The notes under the pieces are model-generated. The model did not search any database, was not told where the DNA came from, and saw only the letters and a list, made by a program, of their open reading frames with translations. Positions 32,316 through 42,147 of a stretch of 64,000 nucleotides of DNA are shown here, piece by piece. Source of the stretch: Thozetella sp. PMI_491 (taxonomy: Eukaryota; Ascomycota; Sordariomycetes; Chaetosphaeriales; Chaetosphaeriaceae); the NCBI GenBank assembly GCA_021432635.1, contig MU270052.1, positions 85,212 to 149,211 of the forward strand, written 5' to 3'. Every line of letters begins with the position of its first letter. The first letter of the stretch is position 1. Made by a program: the position numbers and the translations under genes.

Positions 32316-33744
32316 ATGCTCAATTGCACCGTTGCCGCGAGGAATCGCCTCATTCGCCCGAGAGTGCCCGCCGTTGCTTACCTCGCGTCCCTACGGCCAG
32401 CCCCGCGGCGGAGAGCAGGCTCTCTGTCGCAGCGGCCCGATTCCCAACATGTATCCTTCCCAGGAGCTGTCAAGTCGGCCTTCAGCCACGAGATGAAATT
32501 CGAGCAGCCCTCTACATACCCTGCGATCCCCACCTATCGTGTCGTGGACCCGAACGGAGTCGTGGTGGATCAATCGTTCTCGCCGGACCTAACCGACGAC
32601 GAAGTTGTGAAGCTGTATCTCGACATGGTGACCGTGTCCATCATGGACGTCATAATGTTCGATGCCCAGCGACAGGGCCGACTAAGCTTCTACATGGTAT
32701 CTGCGGGCGAGGAGGCAGTCTGCGTGGGAAGTGCATCAGCCCTGACAAAGGAGGATGTTGTGTTCTGCCAGTATCGCGAACAGGGCGTCTTCAAGCAGCG
32801 AGGATTCCAACTGAGCGACTTCATGAACCAGCTATTTGCAAACAAAAAAGAGCCCGGTCAGGGAAGGAGCATGCCTGTGCATTATGGAAGCCGAGAGCTC
32901 AATATGGTGAGCTGATGCCGACTATCATTTCGTGAAACAAAGGCCCCTCGAAGGCTAACAACTAAAATACCAGCACACAATATCCTCTCCGCTTGCCACG
33001 CAGCTGCCTCAGGCATCTGGGGCGGCTTATGCACTGAAGATCCAGAGGATGCAAGACCCGGCGATACCACCACGAGTCACCGTGGCTTACTTTGGAGAAG
33101 GCGCGGCCAGCGAGGGCGATTTCCATGCCGCACTAAACCTGGCGGCAACACGTTCATGCCCCGTGGTATTCATCTGCCGGAACAATGGTTATGCTATCTC
33201 CACTCCGACCTTGGATCAATACCGGGGAGACGGGATCGCCAGCAGAGCGATGGGATACGGCATTGACACGATCCGAGTGGACGGTAACGACTTTTGGGCC
33301 GTCAGGGAGGCGACTAAGAAAGCCCGTGCAATGGCACTGGAGGATGGAGGGAAGCCGGTGCTTTTGGAAGCCATGACGTATCGCGTCAGCCACCACAGCA
33401 CCTCGGACGATTCGTTTGCCTATCGTGCGCGGGTAGAGGTGGAGGACTGGAAGCGGCGAGACAACCCGATCGCGCGACTCCGCAAGTGGATGGAGGCAAA
33501 GGGATGCTGGGATGAGAACAAGGAGAAAGAGGCTCGTGAGAGCATCAGGAGAGACGTCTTGAAAGCGTTCTCGGAGGCAGAGAAGGAAATGAAGCCGCCC
33601 ATCCGAGCTATGTTCGAAGATGTGTATGAGGAGATGACACTAGACATCAAGGCACAGATGAAGGAGTTGAGGGATCAACTAGAACGATACCCGGACGAGT
33701 ACGACGTTGGGGAGTTCGAGGGTGGAAAAGACAGCCTGAAATAG
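32316..33744 (+). CDS. 2-oxoisovalerate dehydrogenase E1 component, alpha subunit (branched-chain 2-oxoacid dehydrogenase)
   Basis: Thiamine-diphosphate-dependent decarboxylase subunit of the mitochondrial branched-chain 2-oxoacid dehydrogenase complex (Val, Leu, Ile degradation). Exons 32316-32906 and 32974-33744 encode 453 residues; the 67-bp intron has donor GTGAGC, branch GCTAAC and acceptor CAG. The N-terminus (MLNCTVAARNRLIRPRVPAV, then Arg-rich) looks like a mitochondrial presequence. Signature segments: QGRLSFYMVSAGEEA, QYREQGVF, NMHTISSPLATQLPQASGAAYA across the splice, and the ThDP-binding motif GEGAASEGDFHAALNLA ending RNNGYAIS. The phosphorylation loop YRVSHHSTSDDSFAYR carries the regulatory serine region known from mammalian E1 alpha. 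Length is normal. An in-frame ATG at 32220 would only add a non-conserved N-terminus. The beta subunit is not in this window. Confidence 0.95.
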
Positions 33745-34036
33745 ACAGCAGATAGCGAAGTAAATAGACAAGCTTGGGACTGCGCTACTCCGCAGGCAGT
33801 GCAGACGCAAGGTCTCGCCTGCTCCTAAATCTGAGAACACAGTCTGGTTTTCCACCATACACCCATCGTCCCCCACTCCGCCCAAGATTTGAGATTTATC
33901 GCCAACTCCTTGATCCATCTACTATTTCACCCACCAGGCAGCCCCAGTCAGAAGCCAACTGGCGAGTTGAAGGTATCAAACTAGGAAGGACAACTCCTCT
34001 CTACTGAATAAGCCATATCTTGCAAGATACAGCGGC

Positions 34037-34183
34037 ATGGACCACCCGAACGCCCTGATCGTTCTGACCATCATCCTCGTCCTGGTCGTCATCGCCCTGG
34101 TCGGCTACTGCGCGAGAAAGTACGTTGCCCTCTTCGCGGAGGCGATGCTGAAATCCCGACGCAACCGGGACTCCGCTGCCTAA
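34037..34183 (+). CDS. 48-residue single-pass membrane microprotein
   Basis: ATG at 34037 to TAA at 34181-34183. The protein starts MDHPNALIVLTIILVLVVIA and continues LVGYCARKYVALFAEAMLKS, ending RRNRDSAA. Residues 6-24 form one strongly hydrophobic helix, and the C-terminal half is basic, predicting an N-out/C-in topology or insertion into an inner membrane. Third codon positions are almost all C or G, like the neighbouring genes and unlike the flanking non-coding DNA. It lies about 290 bp downstream of BCKDH E1 alpha and 300 bp upstream of COQ5, all on the plus strand. No family is recognised. Neighbours are mitochondrial enzymes, but a mitochondrial role is only conjecture. Confidence 0.65.
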   Translation: MDHPNALIVLTIILVLVVIALVGYCARKYVALFAEAMLKSRRNRDSAA

Positions 34184-34482
34184 GGTGCGTTTTAGCTGCT
34201 TCGTTCAGTCCTTTTCCGCTTCATATACAGGAACTTTCTGTCTTATATTTCACCTGTACACGTCGTTGCGTGGGGCGGGTTGCGTTCGTCTCCCCTGCCA
34301 AGACCAAACAACAGGGGCGACCTGCAAGGCTGCGGGCCGCCACACGCACTAGCCACAGGTCGATCATAAGATTTTCGCAGCCTTCTCCAAGCTCATAGCA
34401 ACCACCTCCCGACTAACCTTGCCCAACAACTAGCTAGTCGACTCCCCGGGTCGAACCTGGCACCAGATCCAGATCTCCCACG

Positions 34483-35577
34483 ATGGCGGCCCGCCCAGCT
34501 CTGAAGAGAGCTATCCGCTCATTACAAACTGGAGCAGCCCACTCTCGCACTCCCGTCGCCCAGCGCATTCGACCATTCTCTACCTCCCTCCCCTCCAAGG
34601 CTGCGAGCAGCTCCTCCTCAGACTACGCCACACCGGACCCTAATAGACCGACGCATTTCGGCTTCGAGACCGTCACCGAAGCCGAAAAGAGAGATCGCGT
34701 GGCTGGCGTGTTCACCAGCGTGGCCGATTCCTATGACCGCATGAACGATTTGATGTCCTTTGGCTGGCATCGGATCTGGAAGTATGCGCCCCCTCCCCCC
34801 CGCTCTGTTTCGAGGGTATATACTGACGGCTCCTCACGCAGAGACCACTTCGTCGCCTCTCTCAACCCGGGCTTCTCCCCATTGACCCCGGGACCAGACC
34901 CGCGTGCGCCGCAGCACATCCTAGACATCGCCGGCGGTACAGGCGACATTGCCTTTCGCATGCTTCACACGGCCCACATCGTCAACGGAAACCCGGACGT
35001 ACGCGTTACCATTAGCGATATTAACCCGGCTATGCTACGGGTCGGGAAAGAGCGGTCGCAGACGCTGCCCGCCAGCCAACAAGCCGCGCTGACGTTCGTC
35101 GAGGCCAACGCCGAGGACCTCACCAAGACCAAGCCCTTGAGTCTCGCCGGCAGCGAGTCTGCAGAGCCTTCCAATCCCGATACTTCGGCGATCCCATCCA
35201 ACAGCGTCGACCTGTACACAGTTGCTTTTGGCATCCGCAACTTTAGCAACATACCCGCGGCGCTCCGGGAGGCGCACCGGGTGCTGAAGCCCGGTGGTGT
35301 ATTTGCCTGCCTTGAGTTCAGCAAGGCGGACAGCTTCCCGCTGTTCAATGCGGTCTACAAGCGCTGGTCATACGGTGCGATCCCGTTGATCGGTCAGCTG
35401 GTAGCTGGCGACCGCGATAGCTACCAGTATCTGGTAGAGAGTATCGACCGATTCCCGAGCCAGGAAGAGTTCCGGGCAATGATTGAAGATGCAGGCTTCG
35501 TGGTGGGTGGAAAAGGCTACGAGGACTTGACAGGCGGCGTGGCAGCCATCCACAAGGGAATGAAACCTCGGCAATAG
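34483..35577 (+). CDS. coq5: 2-methoxy-6-polyprenyl-1,4-benzoquinol methyltransferase COQ5 (UbiE family), mitochondrial
   Basis: C-methyltransferase of ubiquinone biosynthesis acting on the mitochondrial matrix side of the inner membrane. Exons 34483-34781 and 34842-35577 encode 344 residues; the intron (GTATGC ... ACTGACGG ... CGCAG) is exactly 60 nt and has no stop in frame. The N-terminus is basic (MAARPALKRAIRSLQTGAAH) as for a presequence. UbiE/COQ5 motifs: THFGFETVTEAEK, VFTSVADSYDRMNDLMSFGWHRIWK joined to DHFV by splicing, SAM motif I ILDIAGGTGDIAF, DINPAML, NSVDLYTVAFGIRNFSN, and RVLKPGGVFACLEFSK. Length is slightly above yeast Coq5 because of an Ala/Ser-rich insert. Highly confident. 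Confidence 0.96.
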   Translation: MAARPALKRAIRSLQTGAAHSRTPVAQRIRPFSTSLPSKAASSSSSDYATPDPNRPTHFGFETVTEAEKRDRVAGVFTSVADSYDRMNDLMSFGWHRIWKYAPPPPRSVSRVYTDGSSRRDHFVASLNPGFSPLTPGPDPRAPQHILDIAGGTGDIAFRMLHTAHIVNGNPDVRVTISDINPAMLRVGKERSQTLPASQQAALTFVEANAEDLTKTKPLSLAGSESAEPSNPDTSAIPSNSVDLYTVAFGIRNFSNIPAALREAHRVLKPGGVFACLEFSKADSFPLFNAVYKRWSYGAIPLIGQLVAGDRDSYQYLVESIDRFPSQEEFRAMIEDAGFVVGGKGYEDLTGGVAAIHKGMKPRQ

Positions 35578-36588
35578 AGAGCCGCGCTTCAGAAGCGTGA
35601 CCGGGGGGGATGTGTAAAATATTCGGCGGCAAGTTTGACGAACTATCGCAGTGTATAACCAATGAAGCTGTACGCTAGGAGCATCTTGGGCGCTGGTAGG
35701 GCAAATGTGCGGAGCATAAGAAATAGAAAGTAGTGGCGGCTCTGTACATTACACCACTCTTAATACAAAATTTGTGCATCGTGCAGAGCTTGTCCCATTC
35801 AAAATCGTTCACCACATGAGATTCCCCAGTGTCGACTGTACATTGTGAAGGATAAACACGCCCGAGTGGGAGACAGCAGCTTTAGCAGCTTGTTGCTTAT
35901 ACCAAACCTACCTTGGGCGCACAACAAGCATCTCTCTCATCGAGTTTCGCTTAGCGTATGATTGCATCTCGGGTCGGCCAGGCAGGTCGGCAATACACTC
36001 ACAGCAAATCACAAAGATATTGGATAGGGGGGCGTCGTTGATGACTAGTGTGACATTGACAGCTAAGTGAAGAAGAACGGATCTCTAAACTCCCCATCCA
36101 TTCCACCAGAGCGTCGGCGGAAAGAAAGACCCGGTCTGGGCCGAGCAAAGAGAAATGTCGACGACACATTTCTTTTTCCGACCAACCGAAGAGGCTATTA
36201 CCACGAGATAGAGAGAGAAACGCAAAAACAAGAAAGCGCAGGTGGCGCGCTGGAGAGACAAGCTAGGAAGTGGCCGACGATTCCACCCAAGCCCGCCTCA
36301 TGAAGGCTGGTACAAGGTAGGGTTTCTCGAGTGCGGTAAGCGCTGAAAATAAGTCGAAGGCTCTTCTGGATGTTCGGTACTCGATTGTGATAGCAAGTAG
36401 GTCGTGTTTTGTTAGGTTAAGCAGACCGCCTTGTAAGGCGGCTGATGGTCCGCTGCGGGCAGATGACTCTCCGACCTTCGTCGCATCGCTCCCAAGGTCG
36501 GTCCGTCCGGGGTAACTGGTAGGATTCTCCGGTATAGAGGTTGGGTTATTGGTGACTCTCCCGGCCCCCTCTGGAGGTCCGTCTCTCT
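35578..36588. other. intergenic between convergent genes
   Basis: 1 kb between the 3' ends of coq5 and the DUF2433 gene, moderately AT-rich, presumably both 3' UTRs. No gene or RNA recognised. Confidence 0.6.
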
Positions 36589-38951
36589 CTAGGAGTCAGC
36601 AGGGGTAGCTGATGCCGGCGCAGGGCTGCCGCCGTCCTTGGGTCCGCCGCGGCGGCCACCACGGCCGCGCTCTCCTCCGCGCCCTCTGCCACCACGGCCG
36701 CCACCGCGTCGGCCAGCGCCTTCACTGTCACTAGCAGTGCCACCGCCCTGGCTTCGGTAGCCGCTCTGGGTGCTGCCAGGCTCACGCCCGCCGCGGCTGC
36801 TGCCCCAGTTTCCGGCACCGCCACGTGAGCTGAAGGATCGGGGTCCGGGAGGGAGGTAGACCTTAACAAGGGGCTTCGATCGGTCCTCCTGGCCATGGGC
36901 GCGGGTCTTCACCTCTTCGGGAAGGTGCTCCAGGGCCGCATCGCGGTCGTCGGCTGTCTTGAACTCGGCGACCTTGTTCTGTCCCCACCGGAGAATGTCG
37001 ACAATCTTGTCTTTATCCTCGTCGGCAAAGAGGTCTCGAACCTGCTCATCTGTGTGAACATTCATGACGAAAAGACCAATTGTAGTCTCGGTAGCAGTCT
37101 TCTGGCCTGCACGCGACGCAGAATCGGGACCCTTCGCGTTGCCGTTAGCACCCTTGTCCTCTCGGGGAGCCGGCGAAGCAGAAGGCGCGGGTGTCGCGGG
37201 TTTCGCCTGCTGGGGGACAGGTGTGCCGCTCGCCGGCTTGGACGCCTGGCTTTGGGAAGCCTGGCGCTGAGGCGGAACGGACGGGGCATTCTGGTTGGAA
37301 GGGGTGGCAGCGGTCGGTAGAGGGCTCGGGCCGGCAGAAGTGGCGGCTGCGGGGCCAGCGACACCGCCCTGCTTGGAACCACGATGGGAGAAGTTGAATC
37401 CTTGGGCTCGCATCTCCGTTCCGATCCTGCCATCCTGCACTTCCAGAACCAGCCAGCCGAAGGCGGCATCGGCCAAGTTGAAGTTCCACATATTCTTGAA
37501 CGCGCTCTCATCCACCTGGCCAAGGGCTGTACCGCTCACATTGCCACCGAAGGGGTTGCCGCCGGCCGCGGTCGTAGGCATCTTCTCCACGATTCCTAGG
37601 GCGTTCTTGAGCAGGTTTTGCTGTGCCTCGTTCTGGGAGATGGCAGGCTCTACCTCGCTCTTCACAGTTTCCCAAACATCGTTGAACGAAGCCTTTGACG
37701 CAGCAAGCTTGCCACGGTAGTGATCGAGAGTCGGGTTAACACTGAATTCGTTGTAAGAGCTTCCGTAACGGAAATGGAGGCCGGCCGAGATCGAAAAGTC
37801 CGCCTTCAGAGTCACCGAGAGTTGGTTCAGGATGCCCTCACGAGCAGGAGAGGCATGGGTGACAAAAACTCGGGTCTCGGTGGGGTCATAGACGCGGTTC
37901 GCGGTATCGACAAGCTCGCCCATCTGCAGCAGTGTCGTCCACATGGTTCCCTGGCCACCGGCGATCGTAGTTCTACCCTCGCCGTTGTCGAAGAGCTTGT
38001 GCATCACTACCGCGCCGCCCAAGCCGAGTAGCCGGAGCTTGACGCCGCCCACCTCGAGGAGCATCGATTGTGCCTCATCAATGATGAAGAGGTTCGGTAC
38101 CTTATACTCCTTTGAACGGAACTTCTCCAGTACGCGGACATCTTCGCAAGCGCCCCATACCGTGTAAACCGGAATTTCGAGCTTGAGCTCGCCCGTTAGG
38201 AGGAGAGAGAGCTCGGAGAGGGGGAGTTCGTGGGGCTGGAAGCGTGACTTGACGGGCGCAACGCCACCCTGCTGGATAGCCTTCTTGGTCGGCTCCGCGA
38301 TCAACGGCGAATATTGGGCGACGTGCTTAAGCGTCCTGCGCAAACTCGGGTCAGCACGGGGGCAAGGTACCGAGAGGGAGGTTTAACTTACTTCTCCGCG
38401 ATGCGATCCAGAGATGACTCATCGTAGAAACCGAAATCGCCAGTGTGAACAATGTAGTCGGCGCGAGCTTGCTTGGCGAGCTCATTCAACGACTTGAGGT
38501 TACCTATCATCAAGCTATCAGCGGGTGTGCGCGCGCAATCTCGGCAGGATCGAAGGAATCGTACCGCGAACATCTGCGATGCAAAGAACTCGAATAGCAC
38601 CGGTCTGGAGGACACGGCCTTGGTTGGGCAGGAGGGGTACAGCTCCCGGAACTGGACCTTGGTGAGGCGCCGCCCCGTTGGGCAGGTAGCCTCCTTGGTT
38701 GTAAGGGTGACGGTTCTGCTGACGAGAGGCATTCGCAGTTAGCACATGGTAGATCGGTATGGCGGGCTGTTTGTTCGTTGGCTGCCTCCCCCGGGGGGTA
38801 GGAAATGTATCCCCCATCACGAACAATCAGATTGGGGGTGGTCGGGCAGGGCACGAGATGCGGCGGCGCGACCGTCGGGAGGAAACGAGCAGCCGGGAGA
38901 AAGCCGTGGGGATTTCCTGTCGGCGGGGTGGGAGGAGCTCACAGAGGCCAT
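36589..38951 (-). CDS. DUF2433 metallophosphoesterase-like protein with C-terminal RGG region
   Basis: Exons 38951-38943 (ATG GCC TCT), 38718-38565, 38503-38392 and 38335-36589 give 673 residues beginning MASQNRHPYNQGGYLPNG. The 61- and 56-bp introns are certain. The first, 224 bp with GTGCTAAC branch, is likely; the alternative is an unspliced start at 38817. The N-terminal half resembles a calcineurin-like phosphoesterase: IRVLCIADVRGNLKSLNELA, then DYIVHTGDFGFYDE, VYTVWGACED and RVFVTHASPAREG. The usual metal ligands are altered: DxR instead of DxH, WGACED instead of GNHD/E, and no GHxH at LHFRYG. Catalysis is therefore doubtful. The C-terminal half is Pro/Ala/Gln-rich, has a segment TETTIGLFVMNVHTDEQVRDLF, and ends in a Gly/Arg-rich RGG tract typical of RNA-binding proteins. 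A function in RNA biology is inferred. Confidence 0.87.
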
Positions 38952-39413
38952 GCCGTGGGAGTGGAAGGTCTACTCGGACGGGCAGGTGGAGGAGGATTTC
39001 GTGGTAGCGACTTCTGTTCTCGACGGAGGGGGATCGAGACAGCAAGTTCGAAATCGTGACAGGCGGTCCGAGGAAGGCAAGTCGGGGGAGGCGCGATCGA
39101 TCGGATGGGTATCAAAGTGAGGCGGAGGTGAATTATATTACAAGGCCCCAAGAAGGCAGAAAGCTCGGGGGAGGAAGGGGATGAAGGGTTGAGAAGGCAA
39201 GGCCGAGGATTGTTGTCGAGGGTGGTGAAGTTTTAAAAAGTTCCATTTCTGAATGGCTGAACTGCCACTGGCAGCCAGCCAGCGTGCGCAAAACCACGAG
39301 CAGGGGAGCTGGTAGGGCCGTTTCCATATTCGGTTTAGTGCAAGGGAGGTAGGTTTCCTGGTCTGTGCACCCTTAACAGGGGGACAAGAGGCTGAAGGGG
39401 AAGCTCGCCGAAG
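38952..39413. other. intergenic, promoter of DUF2433 gene
   Basis: 460 bp between two minus-strand genes; GC-rich and then A/G-rich on the plus strand near 39160-39180. Nothing else seen. Confidence 0.55.
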
Positions 39414-40793
39414 TCAGGGGCAAGTACCATCGAGACTCTGCAAAATCCAGCCCCAGGACGGAAATGAAGAAGAAGAAAGAAAAAAAAAAAAGCGATAGAG
39501 TAGGAAGAATTGATCCTTACAGAATATCCATAAGCTTGTTTCATTCCTGCAGGACCTCCACTTCCGGACGGGTGCGAATACGTGGTTAGCCCATACCAAG
39601 GCTCTCCTTGATTGTGCGTCACTGCCCGGACTAGCTGAGCGTCGGCGCTGTTCTTGATGGATGCAAGGTGGTATTGGTTAGAGTCCGATGAGAGCCCTTC
39701 GTTGTTTCCGTCGGCCCCCGTGCGGCTTTCTTTGGCCTGGTGCGTTGCTTCAACCTGTGCCGTTGGTGAGAGCCCGCGAGCACCGGTTCGGTCTCTCTTC
39801 GCTATACCAACTTGGGCTGCCATTTGCATGTCAGTCATCTTCTGGATTCGCTCCTTCGTCGGTATATATTTCTTCTCATCCGAGAGCCCCTCTTCTTGGC
39901 CGTGCTTGGCGGCCTCCACGCTTCCATTCTCGGAGGTCTTCTGCTGCGGGACCTTCTCAGGGACCATCTTTAAATTATGGCTGGGGGTCTTCTGCAAGTC
40001 GTTCTTGGAGGCATCCTGCTGTACAATGTTCTCTAGAGTTTGCTTGTCCTGGCTTGGCTTGTTATCGCCTGGAGATGTGTTGGTGATCTCCATGTCGCAT
40101 GCCTCAGCACTCCCGGCGACCGTCTGAGTGTCGTCCGACGCGATTGAGACCTCGGTGATCTCTTCGATCCCTTCTATTACGCCCTCTCGTGTAATATTGT
40201 TCACTGAAGATGCTTCGGTATCCTGTTCGCACACGTGGTCGGTAGGATGCGACGAGTTGCTGATGTCTCCAAAGTGCTCGCACACGCTTGATGCGGTAGT
40301 AGCCACCTCGATCTCCTTTTCATTGTCTCCTAACGGGGTCGTTTCCTCATCCCTGGTAATATCGTCGCAATCCTCTATGCGGGCGGCTCGATAGTTAGCG
40401 CCATCCTGCTCGGGGACGATAGGTCCGGAGCGAGAAGAGGTCCGTCCAGCATATGTATCGGAGTGGGAAAAAACTGAGTGCTGAGAGAGTATTCGGTAAA
40501 CCTCGTTCGTCCCTGAACGGGCTTCGGCCTGCATCATCATTAGTACTCTACCACTGGTCAGGGCCATCGAGGACCGGTACCTTGCGCCCCGTCATCTCGG
40601 TGAACTTGGCCACTGTCAGTTTGAATTTATTCACTTTAGCCATCCTGGCGTTGACCTCGCCTTTGGCCTTGTGAAGGTCGGTCTTGTCGGGTTTGGTTCG
40701 GTTCACCGCCATCTCGAATGGATTAGACGCTTTCCGTCTCTGGAATATGAATTTGTTAGTTTTGGTTGAGTGAGGAGACAGTTGCGAATCCAT
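39414..40793 (-). CDS. disordered hypothetical protein, three exons
   Basis: Exons 40793-40581, 40528-39521 and 39437-39414 encode 414 residues. Intron 1 is 52 bp (donor GTACCG, branch TACTAAT, acceptor GCAG). Intron 2 is 83 bp (donor GTAAGG, a T-rich tract with a run of 12 T, acceptor TTGCAG). The last exon encodes only SLDGTCP. Residues 20-71 are basic and helical (KPDKTDLHKAKGEVNARMAKVNKFKL in two parts). The middle is Thr/Ser/Glu/Asp-rich and disordered, and a moderately ordered part has YIPTKERIQKMTDMQMAAQVG. A branch-like CTAAC and CCAG near 40742-40765 may mark another intron, in which case translation could start at ATG 40709. No family, signal peptide or membrane segment recognised; probably a fast-evolving or lineage-specific gene. 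Confidence 0.6.
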
Positions 40794-42147
40794 GGCAGGA
40801 GGAAGTGAAGGGAGGTGCTATCGGAACGTGAACAACTGTGAGATGGAAAAGGGCTAGTTGGGTATTAAGAAAAGAATCAAAGTCAGAGTTGTTGTACTAA
40901 TGAATGGGAAATATCGTCCGTATGGGTTGGCGGAGCTGAAGATAGGTGAGGTTTGTAGGGATTGGCGGTTGTGATGGTAGTACCTGATAACTTGACACAT
41001 AATCTCTCTTCTCTCAGAAAACATATTATATTCTCTGGTGTCTAGTACTATTTCGCAACAGATAAGACACCGGCGCGAGCGGTTGTCAAAGTTATGCTCC
41101 ACGTTGGGAGTGGCAATAGGTACTCCTTTCCAGCACTAAGACGCATATTGATACCTTTGCACCTCGATCTCCGAGTACTAGAAGTGCATAAAATTAAATT
41201 AGTTTCGAAAGCGGGCGAATAAAACAGTATGTATTTAGAACCAGATTGGCCGAGTGCCTACTTCTAAGATTCTGAACCTTAGTGGGAAGTATCGCTATTA
41301 TTTGTATTCATTATATGAAGCTACGTCCAGATGAAACTAATTTCTAGGTACTTTCACAATAAAAATGTGTACATCGCTGGATGCAAACACGCTGGAAAGA
41401 CGACGTTGCGGGGTGAATCGCGACCACTGCGCAGAAAGAGATGCTGGAGACAGACACCCTCATGCTCACCACTGAATGGTACATTCTATCGCAAGTTGTG
41501 TTATTGCACACCTTCTTGCACCCTGGCGTGAACTTTCCTAAAATTTTTTTTTGGCGCTTTAGACATGGCACAAGGGTTGCTAGAAAAAACAAGAGCCCCT
41601 ACCAAACATAAATAAACTTCCGGATTAGGAAGTATGGCGCTAGTCAAGGGAATGTCAGATAGGCCTTGTAATGGACCGTTATTTGGCTTGAAAATTATGT
41701 GTTTCTCTCTTCGTGTTCTGCACAGGCTACGACCGGCAGCCACGCTTTCCTTTGGTGTTCCCATGGACTGCCGGCTCGGAGCCAATGTGCTAGAAAATAC
41801 TAGGTAGATATACGTACATTGTGTTGCGCGAACCGTTCAAAGTGAGAAAACGAAAACTATACCTTCCCACTCCCTGGCCAGGCTATGCGGTATACTCGAA
41901 CAATGTGATAGTGAGCGAGCTCAGTGGGATGGGCCAACAAAAAACATGTGTGATCATCCCTCCACATGTCGGTGCTCTCAATTCCTAAACGCCGCCTTAA
42001 ATGCACCCGTCCACATGCCCCTCGCCACTTGCTGCATTAAATGGACAGGCAGCCTGGCTCAATCGCTGCGTAGCGATCTATATCGACCTCCCATTGGTCT
42101 CTCCAAAGGTGATGTGGCGAAAAAAGATTCGAATGCGATATCAAGTA
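40794..42147. other. AT-richer intergenic region
   Basis: 1.35 kb visibly richer in A and T than its surroundings, especially 40850-41800, with no supported gene. The base TGGCCGAGTGCC at 41247-41258 resembles a tRNA A box but has no matching T arm. No transposon ORF or repeat was recognised; an old decayed repeat is possible. Confidence 0.5.

Noticed and set aside
34449-34472. GGTTCGACCC on the minus strand before coq5
   Set aside because: Stem bases do not pair and the rest of a tRNA is missing.
41247-41258. tRNA A-box-like TGGCCGAGTGCC
   Set aside because: No T arm (GGTTCGA-type) or acceptor pairing follows at tRNA distance.
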